From contig PBKF01000004.1 of assembly GCA_002722105.1 (NCBI GenBank), positions 1 to 5,198 of the forward strand: DNA of 5,198 bases, written 5' to 3'. The stretch is from Fidelibacterota bacterium (GTDB lineage Bacteria > Marinisomatota > Marinisomatia > Marinisomatales > UBA1611). Below are positions 1 to 5,198 of the stretch, one piece after another. Every line of letters starts with the position of its first letter. Position 1 is the stretch's first letter. Under the pieces are notes generated by a model. The model made no database searches and was not told the origin of the DNA. It was given only the letters and a program-made list of their open reading frames with translations. Made by a program: the position numbers and the translations under genes.

Positions 1-1598
1 AAACCTATCATCATGCCACCAGCATTCTGGATCCATTTTTTAGTAGGCTCGGGATCAATTTTATTAAACTTTAAATTCACAACTGCCACTTTCCCAATTT
101 CAACGTATATCATTTTTGATCCAAAAAGTTGATTATTGCGGGTAATGGGATCAGCGCCAAGCTCATATAAACCACCATCTGCTACAATTTGGGCAAAGAC
201 AGGAGAAAAACCACTTACCTGGTGCCATCCTGGTTGTATTTTTATCGCTCCATTTAATGGCGTTTTACCCATCATTTTTCCATCAACATATATAGGGACA
301 CCATCCATATTAGATGTGACTCTTATTCCTGCATTTATTTTATCTTTATAATTTTTTTTAATTTGATACCATTGTTTTTTGTCTAATTCTGATTGCGGTA
401 ATTCTTTCCGCTTAAATGCAGGAACATTTAATTCTTTTGGAGATTGCCAACCTAATGTAGTTGCTTCCATATGTTCAAAGATTTCATGGTCTATCCACTC
501 CACTATTTCTGGTATATCTGAGGAATCCTGTTTAGGAAAACCAATAGAAGGCTCAAATCCTACCTGATTTAAAATAGAAAAATCATCTGAAACATGACTG
601 TTTACTTGATAGTCATTTTGGATTATCATAGCTACTTGGGGTTCTGCAAATCTTTTGAGAGGAGTCTCATATATGGGCTCCATAGGAATTTCTTTTGCTG
701 ATCTTCCATTTGTCTTATGCTCAGTTTGTGATATAATAGCTGTTTTGTTTGACTCTATCGCATATTGTTTTGTCGCAGGTTGTAATGCAGGTGTTGGGGG
801 AGTTAATGGAGTGTTTGGCAAATGATTATATAATTGTTTCAAAAGTGGATCAAACCCTTCTGCAGAGTTTTGTTCTTTTTTCTTTTCTGTGTTTGTTGTT
901 ATCAAATTTAAATTTTTTATAATTTTTTCTTGTTTGACTTCTCCCTCTTGGACATCCTTAACAAAAACGGATATGGGAGTTTCTGCATACTCATCAAGAT
1001 AATTTGTTATATAGAATTTATTATTGTATTTGAAAATTGCATTTGCTCCGAGTTCATCTCGGGCTTGGGAAAAAGCTGTATCAAATACCTGCACTTTATA
1101 TTCAGGGAAACTTCGAAGTTGCAATTTGGTTTGATGGTATGGAGTGTCCAGATTGAATGGGTTTTTTGAACTAGATAAATATATAAATAGCCTTGACTCA
1201 TTGTTTATAGGGGTATTTATGATTCCATAATCTATTATGGGCTGTTTAAACATAAAGGCAAGTTGGGTAGACCCATCAAAATCATCGAGAACTACACTAG
1301 AAATAAGACTGTTTGGTTTCATACTAGGAAAAAGTTCAATGGGATGTTTTACATCCAATAATGTTAAGTATATTTTTTTGTGATGAGATTTTAAGGCAAT
1401 AATTTTATCATTGTTTAATGGGGATGAATAAGTTAATCTCATTTCAATGCCATTCGCTCGAACGATATATTGAAGATCTACTAAATAGTTTTCAGCAATA
1501 AGAGCAGTAGTGGCTGTTACAGTAATAAGAAGTTTGTGAAACAATGCAAAGCCTATATTTGCTTTCATAATTGATTGATAGAATTCTTTTATTGCCAT
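1..1598 (-). CDS. Modular envelope protein with PEGA domain, N-terminal part (C-terminus beyond window)
   Basis: The reverse complement is open from ATG at 1598 to the window edge (532 codons, no stop); the first in-frame upstream stop is TAA at 1646-1644. A second ATG at 1568 (residue 11, MKANIGFALF) is an equally good start and would give a more typical export signal; neither has a Shine-Dalgarno sequence. Residues about 13-35 form a hydrophobic signal or anchor segment. Residues about 43-143 alternate hydrophobic residues in a beta-sandwich-like pattern reminiscent of AMIN domains. Residues about 166-216 (YKVQVFDTAFSQARDEL onward) weakly resemble a SPOR fold; both assignments are tentative. 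Residues about 220-420 are a polar linker, rich in Lys, Glu and Pro. Residues about 422-512 are a PEGA domain (PIYVDGKMMGKTPLNG, then IQPGWHQV), the firmest call. PEGA domains are usually on surface or periplasmic proteins. The gene is divergent from its plus-strand neighbour. Function unknown. Confidence 0.88.
   Translation of the reverse strand, partial: MAIKEFYQSIMKANIGFALFHKLLITVTATTALIAENYLVDLQYIVRANGIEMRLTYSSPLNNDKIIALKSHHKKIYLTLLDVKHPIELFPSMKPNSLISSVVLDDFDGSTQLAFMFKQPIIDYGIINTPINNESRLFIYLSSSKNPFNLDTPYHQTKLQLRSFPEYKVQVFDTAFSQARDELGANAIFKYNNKFYITNYLDEYAETPISVFVKDVQEGEVKQEKIIKNLNLITTNTEKKKEQNSAEGFDPLLKQLYNHLPNTPLTPPTPALQPATKQYAIESNKTAIISQTEHKTNGRSAKEIPMEPIYETPLKRFAEPQVAMIIQNDYQVNSHVSDDFSILNQVGFEPSIGFPKQDSSDIPEIVEWIDHEIFEHMEATTLGWQSPKELNVPAFKRKELPQSELDKKQWYQIKKNYKDKINAGIRVTSNMDGVPIYVDGKMMGKTPLNGAIKIQPGWHQVSGFSPVFAQIVADGGLYELGADPITRNNQLFGSKMIYVEIGKVAVVNLKFNKIDPEPTKKWIQNAGGMMIG
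62..335 (-). other. PEGA domain region within the minus-strand CDS
   Basis: This segment encodes residues about 422-512. It shows the family pattern: a beta strand GIRVTSN, then PIYVDGKMMGKTPL (the xIyvDGkxxGxTPl core), then IKIQPGWHQV (the l-pG-H-v strand), and a final strand pair IYVEIGKVAVVNLKF. A stretch of about 30 residues (roughly 464-495) sits between the pG-H strand and the closing strands, where a standard PEGA domain has only a short link. PEGA is a small beta domain named after its PEGA motif and occurs on bacterial and archaeal surface proteins. Confidence 0.8.
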
Positions 1599-1642
1599 TT
1601 TAATGATGGTAAAATTAAAAAAGAATTGATTACCGATGATAT

Positions 1643-1648
1643 ATTATA
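1643..1648 (-). promoter_or_regulatory. Candidate -10 box for the PEGA-domain gene
   Basis: A perfect TATAAT lies on the minus strand, about 45 bases upstream of the ATG at 1598, which would give a 5' leader of roughly 38 bases. No convincing -35 element is seen 16-18 bases further upstream, and such hexamers arise by chance in AT-rich DNA, so this is only a candidate. Confidence 0.3.
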
Positions 1649-1699
1649 AGGATAAGTATACAATCTTGTGATAAATATCATGTTTTAGGAGTACTTTGG

Positions 1700-1732
1700 A
1701 TGTCATTATTTAAAGCTATGCGGGTAATGTAA
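1700..1732 (+). CDS. Possible 10-codon leader peptide (MSLFKAMRVM)
   Basis: A short ORF, ATG at 1700 to TAA at 1732, is preceded by AGGAG at 1687-1691 with an 8-base spacer. That is a clearly better ribosome binding site than the one of the 355-residue gene starting 51 bases downstream, which has none. The mini-ORF is in the same reading frame as that gene but is separated from it by its own TAA and by further in-frame stops at 1742-1744 and 1772-1774, so it is not simply a missed N-terminus. It could be a leader peptide or a chance ORF; the peptide has no recognisable regulatory codon run. Confidence 0.25.
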   Translation: MSLFKAMRVM

Positions 1733-1748
1733 TTATTTTATTGATCAT

Positions 1749-1777
1749 TTGAATTTTCCCAATTCACTCTATAAAAT
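1749..1777 (+). promoter_or_regulatory. Candidate promoter for the YD-repeat protein gene, possibly leaderless
   Basis: TTGAAT at 1749-1754 and TAAAAT at 1772-1777 are separated by 17 bases and match the sigma-70 consensus at 4 of 6 and 5 of 6 positions. The expected transcription start, about 7 bases after the -10 box, falls on or beside the ATG at 1784. Together with the absence of any Shine-Dalgarno sequence, this points to a leaderless or nearly leaderless transcript. The region is very AT-rich, so the match may be fortuitous. Confidence 0.35.
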
Positions 1778-1783
1778 TTACCA

Positions 1784-2851
1784 ATGCTGTCTCTCTCAAA
1801 TCGATCCCGTTGGTTGTATATTTTAATCTTTTTTGCAAACCTATATGGAAAAACCACCACCATCAAGGTTTATCATGTGTTTGCAAGCTTCGGCACTGAA
1901 ACCCAGGAATTAAAAAATTCCATCGTGATGAATTATGATAATAATGGGTTTTTAGTTGATAGTACAATTTATACTCATAGTCTCCCGCTCAGTGAAAAAT
2001 ACGTATATGTTTTGGGACCAAATGAAGGTCTTAAACTACAAAGAAGCTATGATCGAGAAATGGTATTATCTTACCGGTTTAATAATAACCGAACAGGGAA
2101 AAGAACCAGTACGGCTCTTTATGGGAAAGGTGACTCTCTTTATTGGAAAGAGTTTTTAAAATATGATGATCGTGGCATGTTAATAAAACGTATTCGTTAC
2201 AATCCAGAGAAAGCCATTAATCCAGAAATGATGGTTTCAAAAGAAGATCCAGGAGAAATGATATGGGGAGAAAGTTATGATTATGATTCTACCGGAACCA
2301 TTTTAGAACACAAAGAAATTTATGATAATTATATTCTGGAAATAACAACTTATGAACTAGATACTCTAAAATTCCCTCATAAGCGCGAAGAATACTTTGA
2401 TCCTTCTGTAATATTTAGGACTATTTATTTTCACGATAATCAAGGCCAAATGACTCACGAAGTATCCTTAGAAAGGCTAGGCAAATCACTAGGGTCCATA
2501 TCTTTTGAATATGATGTTCTGGGTAGACGCACTAAATCAACTTTTTATAACTCTGATGGATTAATAGAAGAAACAATTAATAAAGTTTATGATGATAATA
2601 ATTTCAAACATTATGAATACCTTGCTGATTCTACTTTGAAATTGATTTCAAAAAAGGAATTATTACTCGATGATATGGGACGTCCATATATAGAAGCAGT
2701 GTTAGATGGGGAAGAAACATTACTAGAAAAAAATGTATATTCATATGGCGCCAATGGATTACTAAGACAAATGAAACAATATGATATGGTGCGGCGAGGC
2801 CAAAATGATAGAAAAATTCCTGTTAGGCTTCAAACCTATGAATATGAGTAA
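1784..2851 (+). CDS. Secreted protein with degenerate YD-type (RHS-like) repeats
   Basis: The protein has 355 residues and is complete. Residues 1-22 look like a signal peptide: Arg7 and Arg9, then the hydrophobic run WLYILIFFANL. The rest is a series of degenerate YD-like units of the form aromatic-x-YD-x-x-G-x-hydrophobic. Examples are MNYDNNGFLVDS (49-60), LKYDDRGMLIKR (125-136), YDYDSTGTILEH (165-176), YFHDNQGQMTHE (215-226), FEYDVLGRRTKS (241-252), LLLDDMGRPYIE (293-304) and YSYGANGLLRQM (319-330). RHS/YD repeats form beta-sheet shells or fibres in secreted and surface proteins. This one is short and lacks the core and toxin domains of large RHS proteins. ATG 1784 is the first start after an in-frame TAA at 1772-1774; no Shine-Dalgarno sequence precedes it. 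The next gene follows after 41 bases, suggesting an operon. Function unknown; the repeat assignment rests on pattern only. Confidence 0.85.
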   Translation: MLSLSNRSRWLYILIFFANLYGKTTTIKVYHVFASFGTETQELKNSIVMNYDNNGFLVDSTIYTHSLPLSEKYVYVLGPNEGLKLQRSYDREMVLSYRFNNNRTGKRTSTALYGKGDSLYWKEFLKYDDRGMLIKRIRYNPEKAINPEMMVSKEDPGEMIWGESYDYDSTGTILEHKEIYDNYILEITTYELDTLKFPHKREEYFDPSVIFRTIYFHDNQGQMTHEVSLERLGKSLGSISFEYDVLGRRTKSTFYNSDGLIEETINKVYDDNNFKHYEYLADSTLKLISKKELLLDDMGRPYIEAVLDGEETLLEKNVYSYGANGLLRQMKQYDMVRRGQNDRKIPVRLQTYEYE

Positions 2852-2882
2852 ATTCAGGATGATTCCAATGATAAAATTTCCC

Positions 2883-2887
2883 GGAGA
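2883..2887 (+). promoter_or_regulatory. Ribosome binding site of the glycine/tyrosine repeat gene
   Basis: GGAGA ends 5 bases before the ATG at 2893. It fixes that start and contrasts with the upstream gene, which has no such site. Confidence 0.7.
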
Positions 2888-2892
2888 TTGTT

Positions 2893-3714
2893 ATGAAAAC
2901 CATTGATCCAAAAAGTATAATTATCGGTGTTTTGGGTACACTGTTTATTTTTTCGACTTTAGGACTTCGTCCAAAAACAGATGAATTAGGCCATTTAGTA
3001 GTGCGCAGTCTAACAATTGAAGATGACCGTGGTGTAATTATGGGGTACTTAGGTAACGGTTACATGCAAACCTATAACCAATATGGAGAACCAACTTTAT
3101 TTATTGGTACAGGTAAAGATGGTGGAGGTTACATGAGGGCATATAATGGCAACGGTGATGAATCAGCTTACGTTGGTACAGGCCGCATGGGTGGCGGGTA
3201 TATCCGCACTTACAATAATTCAGGAAAAGAAACTTCTTATCTAGGTACTGGGTCTGACCATGCTGGGCAATTACGCATTTACAACAAAGAAGGTTTGACA
3301 TCATCCTACTTAGGTGAAGGATATTACCAGGCTTATAATCAATTTGGCGAGCGAACTTTGTTTCTGGGGACTGGATCCAGCGGAGGTGGGTATTTACGAA
3401 CTTATAATTTCGACGGTCAAGAAACTGTTTATCTGGGAACTGGAGCTGATAGTTCTGGCCAATTAAGAGTATATGATGCCGCAGGAGAAACAGGAACGTT
3501 TCTCGGTAGTGGTTATTTTCGTACTTATAATCAGTTTGGAAAAATGACTGCGTATTTAGGCAATGGACGAGATGGCGGTGGTTATCTGCGAACAAACAAT
3601 AAATTTGAGACGGAAACAGCTTTTTTGGGAACAAATAATTCAAATGAGGGCTTGATAAATCTTAATGATAAATTTGGACAAAGCTTCTGGATTCGTCTAA
3701 ATAAGGGTGAATGA
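2893..3714 (+). CDS. Membrane-anchored Gly/Tyr-rich 23-residue tandem-repeat protein
   Basis: The protein has 273 residues and is complete, with a good ribosome binding site. Residues 8-24 (SIIIGVLGTLFIFSTLG) form a single hydrophobic segment without a clear signal peptidase site, so it is probably an N-terminal anchor with the rest outside the membrane. A short link (VVRSLTIEDDRGVIMGYLG) leads into repeats that fill residues 57-253. The unit is Y-hydrophobic-R-T-Y-N-x-x-G-x-x-T-x-aromatic-L-G-T-G-x-x-G-G-G. The final 20 residues are a diverged closing unit ending in KGE. Spacing of Tyr/Leu strands and Gly turns suggests a beta-solenoid or similar stacked beta fold; this is inference. I do not recognise a named family. 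Similar D-x-x-G-x-x-x-x-x-L-G repeats occur in uncharacterised bacterial membrane proteins. It probably shares a transcript with the YD-repeat gene 41 bases upstream. No catalytic motif is visible. Confidence 0.9.
   Translation: MKTIDPKSIIIGVLGTLFIFSTLGLRPKTDELGHLVVRSLTIEDDRGVIMGYLGNGYMQTYNQYGEPTLFIGTGKDGGGYMRAYNGNGDESAYVGTGRMGGGYIRTYNNSGKETSYLGTGSDHAGQLRIYNKEGLTSSYLGEGYYQAYNQFGERTLFLGTGSSGGGYLRTYNFDGQETVYLGTGADSSGQLRVYDAAGETGTFLGSGYFRTYNQFGKMTAYLGNGRDGGGYLRTNNKFETETAFLGTNNSNEGLINLNDKFGQSFWIRLNKGE
3061..3651 (+). repeat. Protein-coding tandem repeats, 23- and 18-residue units in a 64-residue higher-order period
   Basis: Units by residue are 57-79, 80-102 and 103-125 (23 each), 126-143 (18), 144-166 and 167-189 (23 each), 190-207 (18), 208-230 and 231-253 (23 each). 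The 18-residue units lack the terminal loop of five residues, and two of them begin QLR. The unit after each 18-residue unit always carries YNQ(Y/F)G. This gives two exact 64-residue super-units (3268-3459 and 3460-3651) plus a first block with one extra 23-residue unit. Nucleotide copies have drifted while the protein pattern holds, which points to old duplication under selection. Confidence 0.85.
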
Positions 3715-3730
3715 ACTTTTTACACAATTT

Positions 3731-3762
3731 TTTGACTTTAATGTCTCATTATCTTAACTTTT
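3731..3762 (+). promoter_or_regulatory. Weak candidate promoter upstream of the MORN-repeat gene
   Basis: TTTG at 3731-3734 and TAACTTTT at 3755-3762 are separated by 20 bases. This resembles the Bacteroidota primary-sigma pattern (TTTG, then about 19-21 bases, then TAnnTTTG) except for the last base. The same TTGACT would also serve as a sigma-70 -35 box, but no good -10 box lies 16-18 bases away. Whether the host uses Bacteroidota-type promoters is unknown. Confidence 0.25.
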
Positions 3763-3782
3763 AATACAAAAGGTATCCGAGA

Positions 3783-3824
3783 GGGGGATGAAATAACCTT
3801 CATCTATTACAACCTCCCCTTTTT
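3783..3824 (+). terminator. Hairpin followed by T5: probable terminator of the upstream operon or attenuator of the next gene
   Basis: An inner perfect stem GATGAA/TTCATC (3787-3792 with 3799-3804) has a 6-base loop. An outer GGGG/CCCC pairing (3783-3786 with 3816-3819) encloses it, with an unpaired 3' bulge of 11 bases between the stems. TTTTT follows at 3820-3824. This fits an imperfect Rho-independent terminator about 70 bases after the stop at 3714. Because a candidate promoter lies upstream of it, it could instead act in the leader of the MORN-repeat gene. Confidence 0.45.
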
Positions 3825-3839
3825 CAACTTTCAGATAAT

Positions 3840-3844
3840 GAGGA
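3840..3844 (+). promoter_or_regulatory. Ribosome binding site of the MORN-repeat gene
   Basis: GAGGA lies 7 bases before the ATG at 3852 and supports that start, which also opens directly into a classical signal peptide. Confidence 0.7.
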
Positions 3845-3851
3845 TTTGACC

Positions 3852-5198
3852 ATGCGGAAAATACTGGTTTTATCTATCATTCTGTCGTCAGCGGCGCTTG
3901 CTCAAAACGACGGGTTGGTGAAAACATATTACCCCAGTGGGGCACTTCAAACCGATGGTAACTATAACAACGGAGTTCGGGATGGACTCTGGACATTTTG
4001 GTACGAGGGAGAAGTATATCAAGATTTTGGAGAAGATGGTGAACCCAACACTCAAGATGAGGGTGAGGGTAATGGTGTTTGGGATTCTACAGAAACTGTT
4101 TTGCTAGATCTAGACGGAGACACATTTTATGACCCTCCTCAAATGAAAATGGAAGGCACCTATACATCTGGTAACCGAGAAGGATTATGGACGATGTGGT
4201 ATAATAATGGCAATCGTAAGGAAGAAGCCAATTATCAAGGTGGTAAGTTGGCCGGAACTTTGATTCGTTGGTTTGAAAATGGAAATAGATCTGAAGAAGG
4301 TCTTTATGATAATGGTAAACAAAATGGTTTATGGGTTTGGTACTATAAGACAGGAATTAAAAAAGAACAAACTCGATTTGTTGATGGGCAACAAGATGGG
4401 CTTTGGATCCAATGGTTCTCAGACGGTGCAAAAAAATCAGAACGAAAATTTACTCAAGGGGAACGCGACAGTGTTTGGACATCATGGTATGAAAATGGAA
4501 ATAAAAAATTTCAAGCTACATACGTAAATGGGAAATTAAACGGAGATTGGACATCATGGTATGAAGGAGGTATTGTTAAGGAAAAAACTGGACAATATGC
4601 TGAAAATAAGCTAGATAACAAATGGACATATTGGGCTGATGACGGCCGAAAAACAAAAGAAATTAGTTTTGATAAAGGAATTAAAAATGGTCAGGTGTTG
4701 GAATGGAATACAGATAACTATAAAGTTATAGAAGGTGAATACAACCAAGGTGAAAAACACGGTCAATGGTTAATTTGGTATGATGATGGGACATTGAAAT
4801 CACAGGAAAATTTCAGTAATGGAGAAATGGATGGTCAGTGGATTTGGTGGCGGCCAGATGGAGTTAAAGATCGTGAAGGAACATATAAAACTGGAGTGAA
4901 ACACGGAATCTGGACTCAATGGAATAATTCAGATCATAAAAAATTAGAGGAAACCTTTGTGAATGGTGATATTGATGGTAAAATCACTATTTGGTATGAT
5001 AATGGCAATAAAGACCGTGAAGGCGTAATACGAGATAATGAACCAGAAGGGGTTTGGAGTTATTACAAGGTTGATGGGACAAAGGATTTTGGATTTGATT
5101 ACGGAATGGGATTAGATCAGGTTCGTATTGCTGAATTGGAAAATCGTGATGATATTTTTTATAAAATTGGTCAACATAAACCTTATACTGGTATGGTG
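3852..5198 (+). CDS. Secreted MORN-2 (YwqK-like) repeat protein, N-terminal part (C-terminus beyond window)
   Basis: The frame is open from ATG 3852 to the window edge (449 codons, no stop). Residues 1-17 form a signal peptide (Arg2, Lys3, hydrophobic ILVLSIILSSA, cleavage ALA|QND). The mature part begins with a MORN-2 unit (YYPSGALQTDGNYNNG, residues 26-41, then DGLWTFWYEGE). An acidic insert follows at 55-97. Thirteen more units of 24 residues begin near 111, 135, 159, 183, 207, 231, 256, 280, 304, 328, 352, 376 and 400, each with the pattern G-x-W-x-x-W-Y-x-x-G-x-x-x-x-E-x-x-Y-x-x-G. Residues 433-449 (DDIFYKIGQHKPYTGMV) look like the start of a new block of the kind with a PYTG motif. MORN-2 repeats form beta-hairpin arrays, and many such proteins are annotated as toxin-antitoxin YwqK-family antitoxins, but no toxin partner is visible here. 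A secreted structural or binding role is more likely. It has its own ribosome binding site, and a hairpin separates it from the preceding genes. Confidence 0.92.
   Translation, partial: MRKILVLSIILSSAALAQNDGLVKTYYPSGALQTDGNYNNGVRDGLWTFWYEGEVYQDFGEDGEPNTQDEGEGNGVWDSTETVLLDLDGDTFYDPPQMKMEGTYTSGNREGLWTMWYNNGNRKEEANYQGGKLAGTLIRWFENGNRSEEGLYDNGKQNGLWVWYYKTGIKKEQTRFVDGQQDGLWIQWFSDGAKKSERKFTQGERDSVWTSWYENGNKKFQATYVNGKLNGDWTSWYEGGIVKEKTGQYAENKLDNKWTYWADDGRKTKEISFDKGIKNGQVLEWNTDNYKVIEGEYNQGEKHGQWLIWYDDGTLKSQENFSNGEMDGQWIWWRPDGVKDREGTYKTGVKHGIWTQWNNSDHKKLEETFVNGDIDGKITIWYDNGNKDREGVIRDNEPEGVWSYYKVDGTKDFGFDYGMGLDQVRIAELENRDDIFYKIGQHKPYTGMV
3924..5111 (+). repeat. Fourteen MORN-2 type coding repeats, 72-base period
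   Basis: The repeat core is the G-x-W-x-x-W-Y strand, spaced 24 residues apart in units 2 to 14 (one unit has 25). Unit 1 is separated from unit 2 by the acidic insert. Units 6 and 7 share an identical 19-base stretch (4475-4493 and 4547-4565), exactly 72 bases apart. Other units are diverged in sequence, and units 3, 9 and 13 have lost the first tryptophan. Confidence 0.88.
4014..4142 (+). other. Acidic insert with calcium-loop-like motif inside the MORN-repeat CDS
   Basis: This segment encodes residues 55-97. It is rich in Asp, Glu, Gly and Asn (QDFGEDGEPNTQDEGEGNG, then DLDGDTFYD). D86, D88, D90 and D94 in DLDGDTFYD are spaced as in calcium-binding loops of the EF-hand, dockerin or thrombospondin type 3 kind. 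It interrupts the first MORN-2 unit after WYEGE, and the pattern resumes with MKMEGTYTSGNREGLW. Calcium binding is inferred from residue spacing only. Confidence 0.6.

Noticed and set aside
136..567. Two plus-strand ORFs (136-351 and 379-567)
   Set aside because: They lie antisense to the continuous minus-strand frame that encodes the PEGA domain and show no domain or ribosome binding site of their own.
930..1201. Short ORFs on both strands (930-1169 plus, 1007-1201 minus)
   Set aside because: Both overlap the minus-strand gene in other frames; their composition is that of a shadow.
1956..2159. 67-codon plus-strand ORF inside the YD-repeat gene
   Set aside because: It is an alternative frame of a gene with a clear protein repeat pattern; no start signal.
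2859..2906. 15-codon ORF between the YD-repeat and Gly/Tyr repeat genes
   Set aside because: It overlaps the start of the next gene and lacks a convincing ribosome binding site; it probably arises by chance.
3101..3643. 180-codon minus-strand ORF opposite the Gly/Tyr repeat gene
   Set aside because: Its length comes from the repeat structure of the real gene on the other strand, which keeps stops out of the antisense frame. The translated product is rich in His, Cys and Leu and has no recognisable domain.
3783..3795. GAGGGGG followed immediately by ATG AAA TAA
   Set aside because: There is no spacer between the purine run and the ATG, and the ORF has only two codons; the G-run is better explained as a hairpin arm.
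4273..4527. 84-codon plus-strand ORF inside the MORN-repeat gene
   Set aside because: It is the plus-one frame of a repeated sequence; the MORN-2 pattern lies in the frame starting at 3852.
3061..5111. Regular repeats considered as a CRISPR array or other non-coding repeat
   Set aside because: The repeats are in frame, conserved at the protein rather than the nucleotide level, and have no spacer structure.

Overview
The window is AT-rich, protein-coding bacterial DNA with no RNA gene, transposase or CRISPR array that I can see. It holds four substantial coding regions, two of them cut by the window edges. All four proteins look exported or membrane-anchored, and all are built from repeated or modular beta-rich units. 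The style (low GC, several repeat-built surface proteins, an acidic aspartate-rich calcium-loop-like insert, PEGA and MORN-type modules) suggests a marine member of the Fibrobacterota-Chlorobiota-Bacteroidota (FCB) side of the tree, for example Neomarinimicrobiota (SAR406). This is an inference from protein style; no marker gene is present.

Left part (1-1598, minus strand): the N-terminal 532 residues of a large envelope protein. It has an N-terminal hydrophobic segment, a beta-rich N-terminal region, a long low-complexity linker and a PEGA domain. Its C-terminus lies beyond the left edge. The open frame was read directly on the reverse complement.

Intergenic 1599-1783: a divergent control region of 185 bases. 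It contains a plausible -10 box for the minus-strand gene, a 10-codon mini-ORF with a good Shine-Dalgarno sequence, and a promoter-like pair whose predicted start falls at or next to the ATG of the plus-strand gene.

Middle (1784-3714, plus strand): two genes 41 bases apart, probably co-transcribed. The first is a secreted protein of 355 residues with degenerate YD-type (RHS-like) repeats. The second is a 273-residue membrane-anchored protein made almost wholly of 23- and 18-residue glycine/tyrosine-rich repeats arranged in a higher-order 64-residue period.

Intergenic 3715-3851: a possible promoter, a GC-rich hairpin followed by T5, and a good ribosome binding site for the next gene.

Right part (3852-5198, plus strand): the first 449 residues of a secreted MORN-2 (toxin-antitoxin YwqK-like) repeat protein with 14 repeats of 24 residues. 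Its first repeat is separated from the rest by an acidic insert resembling a calcium-binding loop. The gene runs off the right edge.

No enzyme is recognisable. The common theme is a cluster of unrelated tandem-repeat proteins directed to the cell envelope or exterior. Roles in surface structure, adhesion or binding are possible but are not shown by the sequence.
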